A stretch of DNA of 38,915 nt. It comes from Burkholderiales bacterium. Its GTDB lineage: Bacteria; Pseudomonadota; Gammaproteobacteria; Burkholderiales; Burkholderiaceae_C. Positions 1 to 9,166 of this stretch are shown one piece after another (positions within the stretch are counted from its first letter, which is position 1; every line of letters begins with the position of its first letter). Below the pieces are notes generated by a model that made no database searches, was not told the origin of the DNA, and saw nothing but the letters and a program-made list of their open reading frames with translations. Where the stretch lies: assembly GCA_947377275.1 (NCBI GenBank), contig CANCFV010000021.1:1-38915 (forward strand), given 5' to 3'. Made by a program: the position numbers and the translations under genes.

Positions 1-321
1 GCCAGCCTGTTTTTGAACATCCACGAGTACCTGAACAAGGCCGCCGAAATCGACGAGATCGACATCGTCATCAAGGCCTACCAGCTCTACCTGGAACAAA
101 CCCAATCGCAAGGTCTGGAGCCCCTGCTGTCGGTGACCCGCGCCTGGCGCCTGGTCAAGTTCATCGACAACGGCATGCTGACCATGACCAAGTGCTCCAA
201 GTGCGGTGGCCACTTCGTCAGCCACCCCCACGAGATTTCGCGCCACTTCGTGTGCGGCCTGTGCAACCCGCCAGCACGCGCTGGCAAGGGCAAGGCTGCC
301 GGTGGCATCCAGATGCATTGA
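1..321 (+). CDS. flhC: Flagellar master regulator FlhC, C-terminal part (5' end outside window)
   Basis: About 106 codons of the C-terminal half are present; the frame is open to the window edge, so the start lies upstream. FlhC pairs with FlhD to form the activator of class II flagellar operons. The zinc site is visible: a CxxC after TMTK and a second CxxC (CGLC), with first cysteines 20 residues apart, the same spacing as the four zinc cysteines of E. coli FlhC. The segment between them (HFVSHPHEISRHFVC) is also typical. FlhC is about 190 aa in the family, so roughly 85 residues are missing. flhD would be expected upstream. A strong terminator follows about 70 bases after the stop, so this is the end of its operon. 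Confidence 0.93.
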   Translation, partial: ASLFLNIHEYLNKAAEIDEIDIVIKAYQLYLEQTQSQGLEPLLSVTRAWRLVKFIDNGMLTMTKCSKCGGHFVSHPHEISRHFVCGLCNPPARAGKGKAAGGIQMH

Positions 322-389
322 GTGTTTCTTGAACGTGTGATTTTCTTGCTTGTCTCCTCCTAGCGGCACAGCCCCTGTGTGCCTTGCGC

Positions 390-423
390 GGGCCCTTCAA
401 CACCATGAAGGGCCCCTTTTTTT
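390..423 (+). terminator. Rho-independent terminator after flhC
   Basis: A perfect 9-bp stem, GGGCCCTTC (390-398) and GAAGGGCCC (407-415), with an 8-nt loop, is followed by one C and seven T residues (417-423). It lies between flhC and the next plus-strand gene and is the clearest intrinsic terminator in the window. Confidence 0.93.
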
Positions 424-480
424 GCGCCTCACGCCCGGGTTGGGCCCGTATGCTGTCGGCTGCGCATCGGCTGATCGACC

Positions 481-1605
481 ATGGACATTTACCTCAACCG
501 CACCTTGGAGCTGGGTCAGAAGATCCCGTATGGCGCGGCGCATGCGCGGGTCGATCTGGGACACACGCGCTTTTTCGTGGGCAACCCCAGCCGCGCCGGT
601 GGCAGCTACCCGGTCACGCTCAAGGCCGCTGTGTATTGCGGCGACACCGAGGTGCTCAACCTGGTGGCCGAGGTGCAAGCCTCCACCAAAGCGCAGGAGC
701 TGGGCTATGCCCTGCGCTTTGAAAGCGGCATTGGCGAGATGGAACCCGACCGCGTGCTGGCCTTCACCCGCGATGATCCACAGGCAGTGGGCGAGTTGCT
801 GTTCAGCGCCAGCGGCGCTTACCTTGAAGACCAAGACGTGCAGGTGGACCCCGCCCACCAGCGGCGCGGCATTGCCACGGCCATGTACCAACAGGCCGAA
901 GCCCTGACGGGAAAGGCTTTTTTGAGCCGACTGGGCGAGCCCTTGCCCTACGACGCAGCGGCCTTGTGGGCCAACCCCGATCGCCCTTTCGGTGTGGACG
1001 CGCTGTACTGCCAGCCCCGCCGGTTGCTGTGGGTCAACCCCAGCGACCTGTTGCCGGCGGCGCTGAAATCGCTGCCAAGCCTGGCGTTTGACGCTCGCCA
1101 GTTCAGCCAGAGCGACATGGGCCAGTTGTGCATGACGCTGGCCAACCAGGGTGCGGGCCACCGCGTGGGGTTGCAAGACGCCCGCGTGCGAGGCCTGGTG
1201 GCGCGAGGGCACGAACAGGTCGACGGCTTTGTGAGCGACCCGCGCGCACCCCTGAAGTTGATGCGCCGCGTGCTGTGCGAGCGCACGCCGCCGGCCCTGG
1301 CCTTGTGCAACAACAAAGGCCTGCCCGACTCGACCATCAGCGCCCGACTCGACGAGCTGACGCAGGCCTCGCACGACGCGGCGCTGGGCTTCCTGCTCAG
1401 CCACATCGACGCGCTGGCGGCCCTGGACACGCTGGACGCGCTGGACACGCAGATCCGCACCCTGGCGCGCACCACCAGCGCCGCGCGTCCCACGGGCGAT
1501 GTGGCCGAGATGCAGCAAGCGCTGGCCGTGCGACACCGCCTGGCCATGTCCACCTTGACCGCCCTGATTGAGCAGCAGGCCGACTACCGCGCCAGTCAGT
1601 TCTGA
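481..1605 (+). CDS. GNAT-like acetyltransferase-domain protein of unknown substrate
   Basis: A 374-aa protein. Residues 122-132 read VDPAHQRRGIA, which matches the acetyl-CoA pyrophosphate-binding loop of GNAT N-acetyltransferases (Q/R-x-x-G-x-G/A), followed by a helix-like AMYQQAEALTG. No other family feature is obvious. The C-terminal 200 residues are unassigned and include a leucine-rich stretch with repeated ALDT near residue 315 that may be helical. The ATG at 481 follows the flhC terminator directly and has no strong Shine-Dalgarno sequence; a TATGCT near 449 could be a -10 element. It is convergent with the following minus-strand hydrolase, their stops overlapping by 10 nt. GNAT assignment rests on one motif, so substrate and role are open. 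Confidence 0.65.
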   Translation: MDIYLNRTLELGQKIPYGAAHARVDLGHTRFFVGNPSRAGGSYPVTLKAAVYCGDTEVLNLVAEVQASTKAQELGYALRFESGIGEMEPDRVLAFTRDDPQAVGELLFSASGAYLEDQDVQVDPAHQRRGIATAMYQQAEALTGKAFLSRLGEPLPYDAAALWANPDRPFGVDALYCQPRRLLWVNPSDLLPAALKSLPSLAFDARQFSQSDMGQLCMTLANQGAGHRVGLQDARVRGLVARGHEQVDGFVSDPRAPLKLMRRVLCERTPPALALCNNKGLPDSTISARLDELTQASHDAALGFLLSHIDALAALDTLDALDTQIRTLARTTSAARPTGDVAEMQQALAVRHRLAMSTLTALIEQQADYRASQF

Positions 1606-2720
1606 GCGCGCCAGGCCCGGGCCACGCGCGCCTGTCGGCGCATCAGGTCCATCTGGCCTATCTTGCCGCCACCCCACGCTGAGGGCGCCGTGCCCCATTC
1701 GCGATACAGCGCGTAGGCATTGGTGAGCAGCCGCTCAGGCAGGGCCCATTGGGCAAATGGCGTGGCGCAAAAAGCCACGCTGCGCAGCACGTCGACGGTG
1801 GCCTCTTCGGGGGTGAGCCCAGCGCGGTGGCGCGGCGCCAGGGCCTCTTGCAAGAAGCCCCAGTAGTCGATGGCGGCTCGCACGTCTTGCGGCGTGGCCA
1901 AGGGGCCGTGGCCGGGCACGATGACCTGAGGTCGCAGGTCCAGCAGGTGCTGCAGGGCGGCCACGAGGTTGGCCACCGGGCCTGCCCACATCACGGGGGT
2001 CACGCCCACGAACAAGATGTCGCCGGCGTAGACCGTGCGCCTGTCGGGCACGTGCACGATCAGGTCGCCATCGGTGTGGCCCGGCCCGACTTCGGTCAGC
2101 GTGATGTCGACGCCGCCGACGCACAGGTGGCGCTGGCGCGTGAACTCAACCGTCGCCGGGGTGATTTGGATGCCGTCAAAGTCATAGGGCGCGAGCATGT
2201 CGTGCATGTAGTGGCCCAGGCCATTCACACCCATCACAGGCAGGTGGCGCATGAAACGGGCGCTGTGCTGCATGGCCTGCATGGCGCGGGGCGAGAGGTG
2301 GTGCATCTGGTGCACGCAGGCGTGCGAGGCAATGATCTCGCGTCCCTCAAAAAGCTGGTTGCCCCAGCAATGGTCTCCGTCGGCATGGGTGTTGATGACC
2401 ACCTCGATGGGCGCGTGGCTGAGCAGGGACTCGCACAGGCGCAGCATTTCTCGCGTGTGGGGCAGGTCCCAGCAGGTGTCGATCAGCACGGTTTGGGGGC
2501 CGCACGTGATCAGCCCCAGGTTGGTCTCGCCCCACGAGCCATTGGGCACCATCCAGGCGTGGCAGCCCCGGCCCAGGTCATACAGGCCTTCGCGGAAGGC
2601 CGCTTGCTCGCCAAAGCGGGTGCGGGTGCGCCCGGGCCCGGCCAGCCAGCGGGCTTGAGGCAAAGGTTCAGCAAAGCGGTGCTTGGCAGGGTGCTGGACG
2701 GGGTGTTGTGCGGCGCGCAT
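1596..2720 (-). CDS. Metallo-beta-lactamase-fold hydrolase
   Basis: A 374-aa cytoplasmic protein with the MBL metal-site signature: HADGDH at residues 112-117, GHTDGD with His215 and PGHG with His271. These are the usual ligands of a dinuclear zinc or iron site in hydrolases of thioesters, lactones or similar bonds. The substrate is unknown. The start at 2720 is preferred over 2801 because the longer frame would run into the upstream FAH gene and adds low-complexity Arg/Pro residues; ATG 2720 lies 8 nt after the FAH stop. The FAH-MBL pair is almost certainly one operon read from the TetR-flanked intergenic region. A role in degrading a small organic acid or ester is inference from the neighbour. 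Confidence 0.85.
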   Translation of the reverse strand: MRAAQHPVQHPAKHRFAEPLPQARWLAGPGRTRTRFGEQAAFREGLYDLGRGCHAWMVPNGSWGETNLGLITCGPQTVLIDTCWDLPHTREMLRLCESLLSHAPIEVVINTHADGDHCWGNQLFEGREIIASHACVHQMHHLSPRAMQAMQHSARFMRHLPVMGVNGLGHYMHDMLAPYDFDGIQITPATVEFTRQRHLCVGGVDITLTEVGPGHTDGDLIVHVPDRRTVYAGDILFVGVTPVMWAGPVANLVAALQHLLDLRPQVIVPGHGPLATPQDVRAAIDYWGFLQEALAPRHRAGLTPEEATVDVLRSVAFCATPFAQWALPERLLTNAYALYREWGTAPSAWGGGKIGQMDLMRRQARVARAWRAQN

Positions 2721-2728
2721 GGGCCGTC

Positions 2729-3496
2729 TCACACGATGCGGTGCTCGGTCTCGCCCACGCCCTCGATGCGCAGGCGCAGGTGGCCACCGCGGCGCAACCA
2801 ATGCCCATTTTCAAGGGCGCAGCCACCGGGCAGGGTGCCGGTGCCGAACAGCTCGCCCGGGTGCAGTTGCTCGTCGCGGGCGATGTGAGCCAGCACCTCG
2901 CCCAGGCTGTGCTGCATGCCGGCGGTGGACGTGCGCGCCACCACCTGCCCGTCAACTTCAACCGAGGCTTGCAGCGCGTTGACCTGGGGCAAAACCTGCT
3001 CGGCAGGCACCGCCACAGCCGACATGGCGTTCAAGAAGTGCTTTGCCTTTTGGGGGCCAAAGCCGCTCGCCATTTCTTCACGCTGCACATCGCGCGCGCT
3101 GAAGTCGCACAAGACCACAAAGGCGCCGATGGCCGCGAGGGCCTCCTCGGGCGTGGGGTTGAGCAAGGGGCGCTTGAGCACGAAGCCCAGCTCCAGCTCG
3201 TAGTCGAGCGCCTGGGTGTACGAAGGCCAGGCCACCGGCGTGCCGCTGGGCACAAAGGCCAGGTGGTTGCCCATGTAGTACAGCGGCTGGCGGTACCAAA
3301 TCGGCTTGGGCTTGAAGGCCGGGAAGGTGCGCCGCGTCAAACCCTCGTACAAGCGGGTGAACGGGTAAGCCGCTGGCAAAAAGCGCTTGACGTAACCGCG
3401 CGTGGAGTCAATGGCGTGACGCTCGTAGAGCATGCAGTCACGGAAGGACTGCGGCTGGAAAGGCAAGCCGGGATGGAAGGGTGCGTGCAGCGGCAT
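2729..3496 (-). CDS. Fumarylacetoacetate hydrolase (FAH) family protein
   Basis: A 255-aa protein. The metal-binding acidic residues of the FAH superfamily are visible: Glu100 and Glu102 in YELELG, and Asp131 in the LCDFSARD block, with a family-like C-terminal segment (GTGTLPGG). Members cleave or hydrate beta-dicarbonyl acids in aromatic catabolism; the exact reaction cannot be read here. The frame is open to 3577, but I prefer ATG 3496. It has a GGAG (3506-3509) nine bases upstream and leaves both TetR-type inverted repeats outside the coding sequence. It is first in an operon with the MBL hydrolase and divergent from a TetR gene that probably controls it. Confidence 0.88.
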   Translation of the reverse strand: MPLHAPFHPGLPFQPQSFRDCMLYERHAIDSTRGYVKRFLPAAYPFTRLYEGLTRRTFPAFKPKPIWYRQPLYYMGNHLAFVPSGTPVAWPSYTQALDYELELGFVLKRPLLNPTPEEALAAIGAFVVLCDFSARDVQREEMASGFGPQKAKHFLNAMSAVAVPAEQVLPQVNALQASVEVDGQVVARTSTAGMQHSLGEVLAHIARDEQLHPGELFGTGTLPGGCALENGHWLRRGGHLRLRIEGVGETEHRIV

Positions 3497-3527
3497 CGGG
3501 CCAAACTCCAAAAAAACAGGGCGCAAC

Positions 3528-3541
3528 GGAACGTTCGTTCC
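3528..3541. promoter_or_regulatory. Inverted repeat, candidate TetR operator 1 (GGAAC-N4-GTTCC)
   Basis: GGAAC (3528-3532) and GTTCC (3537-3541) flank 4 bp in the divergent region between the FAH gene and the TetR gene. The same arms and spacing recur 34 bp away, as expected for paired TetR dimer sites. Confidence 0.72.
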
Positions 3542-3561
3542 AGTTATCCTAGCAGCCTGTC

Positions 3562-3575
3562 GGAACATTTGTTCC
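3562..3575. promoter_or_regulatory. Inverted repeat, candidate TetR operator 2 (GGAAC-N4-GTTCC)
   Basis: GGAAC (3562-3566) and GTTCC (3571-3575) have the same arms and spacer length as the site at 3528-3541 but a different spacer (ATTT instead of GTTC). It lies 20 bp upstream of the TetR start codon. Confidence 0.72.
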
Positions 3576-3595
3576 AAAACCCTGCTTCTTGTGCC

Positions 3596-4288
3596 ATGTC
3601 GTTTTCCCCTGGCTCTTGCTCCCCTGTTGTGTCGGACACCACCGCGACCCCCTCACCAAGCCCCAAGGCCCAAGCCGCGCGCGAACGCCTGCTGGACACG
3701 GCCGAGCGCCTGTTCGCCGAGCACGGCTTCAACGGTGTGTCGGTGCGAGACATCACCCAGCAGGCCGGCAGCCGCTTGGCCGATGTGAACGATCACTTTG
3801 GCGGCAAAGAAGGCCTGTTCAAGGATGTGATCGCGCGGCGCGCCTGCCTGATCAACGTGGACCGCTTTGCCAGGCTGGACGCCATTTTGGTGGGACAGCC
3901 CAAACCCGAAGCCGTGCGCGCTTGGGTAGAAGCGTTTTCAGTGCCCTTGCTGATGCGGGCTCAAGAGAGCGAAGGCTGGCGCCACTACCTGCGCCTGATT
4001 GCCCGCTTGAGCACCACGCGCTCGGGCGTGCTGATGTTGGTGGCCGACCAGTTCAACCCCGTGGCTTTGCGCTTTGTGGCCCACCTGGGCCTGCTGCTGC
4101 CGCACATGGACGCGCGCCAACGGCTCAACGCCTACCAGTTCATGGTGGCTTGCGCGATGGCCGTGTTCGTCGACAACTTCCGGCTCGACACCCTGAGCGA
4201 CAGCGCGGTGCGCTCAAGCGACTTCGAAGCCAACCACGCCAACATGGTCCGCTTTGTGGCGCACGGGGTGCTGGGCATGGCCGCTTGA
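3596..4288 (+). CDS. TetR-family transcriptional regulator
   Basis: A 230-aa regulator. The N-terminal DNA-binding domain spans residues 26-75, with the helix-turn-helix at 48-70 (VSVRDITQQAGSRLADVNDHF). The AG-x-x-x-A-x-VN-x-HF pattern resembles the CecR-like TetR subgroup, though Asp replaces the usual Tyr before HF. The rest is a helical ligand-binding domain. ATG 3596 is chosen because the open frame upstream has no homology and because it lies just after the two inverted repeats. It is divergent from the FAH-MBL operon, and local repression of that operon and itself is the natural inference. No clear Shine-Dalgarno sequence precedes the start. It is convergent with the next TetR gene, 10 bp between stops. 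Confidence 0.88.
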   Translation: MSFSPGSCSPVVSDTTATPSPSPKAQAARERLLDTAERLFAEHGFNGVSVRDITQQAGSRLADVNDHFGGKEGLFKDVIARRACLINVDRFARLDAILVGQPKPEAVRAWVEAFSVPLLMRAQESEGWRHYLRLIARLSTTRSGVLMLVADQFNPVALRFVAHLGLLLPHMDARQRLNAYQFMVACAMAVFVDNFRLDTLSDSAVRSSDFEANHANMVRFVAHGVLGMAA

Positions 4289-4298
4289 GCGGCGCGGC

Positions 4299-4847
4299 TC
4301 AGGCTGCGGCGTCGACGGTGGCCGCCATCCACGACACCACCATCTCGCGTTGGCGGCTCGAATGAGGGTGTGAGAGCAAGCCTTCCATCACGAAGGTGCC
4401 CACCGTGGCCAGCAACTTGGCTTTGGTGCTTGAGACACCGCGCTGGCACATCTGGGCCACCAACAGGCCATCGAGCATGAGGTGAAACTGGTCGTGCCAC
4501 AGCTTGATGCTGGGCGACTTGGCCAGGCGTGCGTGCACCGTGTTGATCAAGGGGCTGACCTGCTCAAAGCGAGCCAACATCCACGTCAACTGCTCACCCA
4601 CGGGCTTGTGGCACTCGTGGGCGTACTGGGTCATGGCCTGGGACAACTGCTGGTTGAGCACGGCCACCAGCAGGTCGTCTTTGCTGTCGAAGTACCAATA
4701 CAAAGTGTTGGGCGCGACGCTGGCTTGGGTGGCCACGGCGGCCATGGACGTGGCCTCATAGCCTTGCGACAAAAACAACTGCAGTGCGGCCGCCTCGATT
4801 TCTGCCCGCTTGACCTGCTGGTCGATGTCCCGCTTGTTTTTTGCCAT
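4299..4847 (-). CDS. TetR-family transcriptional regulator, short
   Basis: A 182-aa regulator with the TetR helix-turn-helix at residues 32-54 (ATSMAAVATQASVAPNTLYWYF), whose Y-W-Y-F end is the classic recognition-helix border. The C-terminal half is a helical ligand-binding domain. It is divergent from the alpha/beta-hydrolase gene at 4951, with two TTGAA-N5-TTCAA repeats between them. A TATGCT on the minus strand (4859-4854) ends six bases before the ATG, and no Shine-Dalgarno sequence is seen, so the mRNA could be leaderless. Inferred role: repressor of itself and of the hydrolase. Confidence 0.88.
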   Translation of the reverse strand: MAKNKRDIDQQVKRAEIEAAALQLFLSQGYEATSMAAVATQASVAPNTLYWYFDSKDDLLVAVLNQQLSQAMTQYAHECHKPVGEQLTWMLARFEQVSPLINTVHARLAKSPSIKLWHDQFHLMLDGLLVAQMCQRGVSSTKAKLLATVGTFVMEGLLSHPHSSRQREMVVSWMAATVDAAA

Positions 4848-4879
4848 GGGGCGAGCATACCCAATCCCCGACTTGCGTG

Positions 4880-4894
4880 TTGAACGCCATTCAA
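4880..4894. promoter_or_regulatory. Inverted repeat, candidate TetR operator A (TTGAACGCCATTCAA)
   Basis: A 15-bp near-palindrome, TTGAACG-C-CATTCAA, one mismatch from the perfect copy 35 bp downstream. Its first six bases double as the -35 hexamer of the predicted hydrolase promoter, so binding here would block RNA polymerase. Confidence 0.78.
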
Positions 4895-4908
4895 GATGTC
4901 AGTACGAT
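4880..4908 (+). promoter_or_regulatory. Predicted sigma-70 promoter of the alpha/beta-hydrolase gene
   Basis: -35 TTGAAC (4880-4885), a 17-bp spacer, and -10 TACGAT (4903-4908). Transcription would start near 4915, inside the second inverted repeat, about 36 bases before the ATG at 4951. The spacing is ideal and both inverted repeats overlap functional elements, which supports repression by the divergent TetR protein. Confidence 0.6.
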
Positions 4909-4914
4909 CCAACC

Positions 4915-4929
4915 TTGAATGCCATTCAA
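4915..4929. promoter_or_regulatory. Inverted repeat, candidate TetR operator B (TTGAATGCCATTCAA)
   Basis: A perfect 7+1+7 palindrome, TTGAATG-C-CATTCAA, matching the site at 4880-4894 with a single base change. It covers the predicted transcription start of the hydrolase. Confidence 0.8.
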
Positions 4930-4950
4930 GAAACGCACACGGACCACGCC

Positions 4951-5862
4951 ATGCGCACCACACCCCACCCCATCAAATCCACCTTTGCGTTTGAAGGCAC
5001 GACCTGTGCAGCCACCTTGCGCCTGCCCAAGCACGACGCGGCACCCGACAGCCTGCCGGCGGTGCTGATGGTCCATGGCTGGGGCGGTGTGCAAGACGCC
5101 ATGACCACGCCCTTCGTGCAGCACTTCCTCGACGCCGGCTTTGCCGTGATGGAATTCGACTACCCCGGCTGGGGCGCCAGCGGGGGCTGGCCGCGTCAGG
5201 CGATCAACCCCTGGCAGCGGGTGCGCACGGCCGATGCGGCCCTGAGCCACCTCAAAGCCCAAGCGCAGATTGACGCCTACCAAGTGGTGCTGTGGGGCAC
5301 CTCGTTTGGCGGCGGGCACGTGGTCGACCTGGCCTCGCAACACCCCGAGCTGATGGGCGCCATTGCCCAAGTGCCCATGCTCGATGGCTTGGCCGCCACG
5401 ATGGCCGTGCCCTTTTGGCGCCGCCTGCAGTTCTTCGCCTGTGGCTTGATCGACCTGCTCAAACCTGGCCACCCCCTGTGCATCCCCACGCTGGCCCCAC
5501 CCGGCGAGTTCGGCAGCATGGACCGCGACAGCGCTTACGCCTTCCTCAAGCGTGGCACCACCGAGCGCGGTGTGCCCTATGACAACCGGGTGGCCGCCCG
5601 ATCGCTGCTGACCATGGCGTTTTACCGCCCGATCCGCCGGCTGCGCCACCTGCGCGTGCCCACCTTGCTCGTGGGCGCCACCAACGACACCGTGGCCCCC
5701 TTCGTGGCCAAGGCGGTGCAAAAGCACGCCCCCGCCTGCGTGCAGACCACCTTGGTCCAGGCCAACCACTTCGAGCCCTACTTTGAACCCGTGTTCCCCG
5801 AGGTGATCGCCGCGCAACTGCGCTTTTTGAAGGCATTGCCACGCCACGGCGCCAAGCTGTGA
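4951..5862 (+). CDS. Alpha/beta-hydrolase (dienelactone hydrolase-like peptidase/esterase fold)
   Basis: A 303-aa protein with the oxyanion region HGWGG (42-46), nucleophile elbow GTSFGG with Ser118, probable acid Asp246 (GATNDTVAP) and base His273 (ANHFEPY). The layout is that of serine hydrolases acting on esters, lactones or peptides; the substrate is unknown. No signal peptide is seen, so it is probably cytoplasmic. The start at 4951 is preferred because the frame upstream overlaps the promoter and operators. It is probably repressed by the divergent TetR protein (4299-4847) and induced by its ligand. Confidence 0.87.
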   Translation: MRTTPHPIKSTFAFEGTTCAATLRLPKHDAAPDSLPAVLMVHGWGGVQDAMTTPFVQHFLDAGFAVMEFDYPGWGASGGWPRQAINPWQRVRTADAALSHLKAQAQIDAYQVVLWGTSFGGGHVVDLASQHPELMGAIAQVPMLDGLAATMAVPFWRRLQFFACGLIDLLKPGHPLCIPTLAPPGEFGSMDRDSAYAFLKRGTTERGVPYDNRVAARSLLTMAFYRPIRRLRHLRVPTLLVGATNDTVAPFVAKAVQKHAPACVQTTLVQANHFEPYFEPVFPEVIAAQLRFLKALPRHGAKL

Positions 5863-5918
5863 GACGCGGCCCCGTCGCGTGAGCAGCACGCTCGCGGTTT
5901 GCCCGATATGCTCAGCCC

Positions 5919-6546
<628 letters not shown>

Positions 6547-6569
<23 letters not shown>

Positions 6570-9159
6570 TGCGGCCGCATTGAGCTCGCCCGTGTGGCGC
6601 TTGCTGCGCAGCTTCTCGTGGCAAGAGCTGCGCCACCATGGCCTGCGTCACAGCACCGCCGTGATCGCGGTGATGCTGGGCGTGGCCCTGGCCTTGTCGG
6701 TCCACCTGATCAATGAGTCGGCGCTCAGTGAGTTCAGCGCCGCCGTGCGCAGCGTCAATGGCCAGGCCGATGTGAGCCTGCGCGCCGCCAACGGCTCGCT
6801 CGACGAAGCGCTGTACGGCCAGCTGGCGCAAGACACGCGCGTGGCCCTGGCCAGCCCGGTGATCGAACTCGACACCCAGGCCCGCAACGAGGCCCAGCCC
6901 ACGCAAGCCCTGCAGCGCCTGCGCATCATCGGCATCGACGCCTTCGTGGCCGCGCCACTGGCGCCCATGCTGATGCCTCATCTGGCCACCAACATAGCCG
7001 GCATCGACCGGCTCAGCCTGCTGGCGCCGCAGAGCATTTCGCTCAACGCTTCGGCCCAGCGCCTGCTGGGCGTGCGGCCCGGTGCGCTCATCAGCGTGCA
7101 GGCCGGCTTGCGCCTGCTGACGCTGCATGTGGTGGGCGACATCGCCCTGGGCGGTGAAGCCACGGGCGTGATGGACATCGCCGGTGCGCAAGACACCTTC
7201 GCCCTGGCCGGCCAGCTCAGCCGCATTGACATCCAACTGGCGCGTGGCACCACCTCGGCCGAGGCCCTGGCCGCCTGGCAGCTGCCACCCGGCGTGCGCA
7301 ACGATGCGGGCGAGGCCAGCACGCAGCGCGTGTCCAATGTGTCGCGGGCCTACCGGGTCAACCTGACCGTGTTGGCGCTGGTGGCCTTGTTCACCGGGGC
7401 CTTTTTGGTGTTCTCGATCCTGTCGCTGTCGGTGGCCAAGCGGCAGCAGCAGTTCGCGCTGCTGGGCGTGCTGGGCCTGAGCCCGCGCGAGCGTTTGCAG
7501 CTGGTGCTGTGGGAGTCCGCCGCCATCGGCATCGTGGGCTCGGCCCTGGGCGTGGCAACCGGCACGGGCATGGCCTGGGCCGCGCTGCAACTGCTGGCAG
7601 GGGACTTGGGCGGTGGCTACTTTCCGGGCATCGCGCCCAAGCTGCAGTGGTCGTGGGGCGGGGCGCTGGGCTATGGGCTGCTGGGCGTGGTGGCTGCGGT
7701 GGCCGGTGGGCTGTTGCCCGCGCGGCGCGCACAGCAACTGGCCCCGGCGCAAGCCCTCAAGGGCCTGGGCGATGTGCAAGCCTCAAACGCCATGGCCTGG
7801 TTCGGGCCGGCCCTGTTGTTGCTGGGTGCGGCCTTGAGCCAGCTGCCGGCCATCGCCGGTGTGCCCCTGGCCGCCTACATCGCGGTGGCTTGCATCTTGA
7901 TGGGCGGCATTGCCTGCGTGCCCGCGGTGGTGGGGGCGGTGCTGAGCCTCATCCCACGCAGCCTGCTGGCGCGCCAGGTCAGCCTGATGCTGCCGCTGGA
8001 GCGCGCGCGCCGCATGCGCCACACGGCCACCGTGGCCATGGCCGGCGTGGTGGCCAGCCTGAGCCTGTCGGTGGCGCTCACAGTGATGGTGGCGAGCTTT
8101 CGGGGCTCGGTCACGCAATGGCTGGACGTGGTCTTGCCAGCCGACCTGTATGCGCGCACGGCCAGCACGGCGCGCAGCAGCGATGCGCAGCACCTGGGCG
8201 CGTCTTTGCGCGATGCCATCGGCCACCTGCCCGGTGTGACGCGCGCCGTGGGCATCCGCGTGAGCGAGCTGAGCCTGCGGCCCGACCAGCCCGCAGTGGC
8301 TTTGATCTCGCGGCCTTTGGTGCGCACCGCAGGCCAGACCAGCGCCGGCCGCACCCTGCCCCTGGTGGGCGACGAGGTGGCCGCACACCCCGATCACATC
8401 GGCATCTACGTCAGCGAGGCCATGGTGGACCTGTATGGCGCGCGGCCCGGCACCACCTTGATGCTGCCTCTGCGTGCCGGACAAAGCCCTGTGCCCGCTT
8501 GGGTGCGCGGCGTGTGGCGTGATTACGCGCGCCAGCAAGGCGCCATCGTGATCGACCAGGCCGACTACCAGCGCCTCACCGGCGACGCCACCTTCAACGA
8601 CCTGGCCCTGTGGCTGGCCCCTGAGGCGCGCACCAGCGAGGTCCAGCAAGGCATTCGCCAAGCCGCCAATGCGCAGGGCCTCGATGGCGCCCTGCTGAGC
8701 TTTGCCGAGCCGCGCGAGATCCGCCAGACCACGCTGCGCATCTTCGACCGCAGCTTCGCCGTGACCTATTGGCTGCAGGCCGTGGCCATTGGCATCGGCC
8801 TGTTCGGCACGGCTGCGAGCTTTTCGGCGCAGGTGCTGGCACGGCGCAAAGAGTTCGGGCTGCTCAGCCACCTGGGCCTGACGCGCACGCAGGTGCTGGG
8901 CATCGTGGGCGGTGAGGGCGCGGCCTTGACCACCGTGGGCGCGCTGCTCGGCCTGGCCTTGGGGCTGGCCGTGAGCATGGTGCTGGTGCACGTGGTCAAC
9001 CCGCAGAGCTTCCACTGGACGATGGACCTGCTGCTGCCTTGGGGCCGCTTGACCTTGCTGTGCGGCAGCGTGGTGCTGGCCGGCACGGCCACCGCCTTGA
9101 TTGCCGGGCGTGCGGCCGTGGGCAGCGACGCCGTGCATGCTGTGAAAGAAGACTGGTGA
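6547..9159 (+). CDS. ABC transporter permease with two FtsX modules (AttF/AttG-like)
   Basis: An 870-aa inner-membrane protein. It has an N-terminal membrane segment near residues 37-58, a periplasmic domain, then FtsX-type membrane bundles near 275-410 and 740-865, with further segments near 420-480. This duplicated plan (about 800 aa, two FtsX domains) is typical of permeases paired with LolD/MacB-like ATPases. ATG 6547 overlaps the ATPase gene by 23 nt; ATG 6559 (11-nt overlap) is an alternative start. The downstream AttH-like gene begins 7 nt after the stop. It probably extracts or moves a hydrophobic substrate across or out of the inner membrane. Confidence 0.9.
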
Positions 9160-9166
9160 GCCCTCG

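Noticed and set aside
1432-1470. Repeat of CTGGACACGCTGGACGCG-type units in the GNAT-like gene
   Set aside because: It encodes a short leucine-rich helix (ALDTLDALDT); it is a coding repeat, not an independent element.
397-1698. 433-codon minus-strand frame opposite the GNAT-like gene
   Set aside because: Gln/Arg/Val-rich shadow without motifs; the plus-strand frame has a GNAT motif and fits the gene order.
3597-4365. Frame overlapping the first TetR gene in another phase
   Set aside because: Arg-rich and low in family signal, while the TetR frame shows a proper helix-turn-helix.
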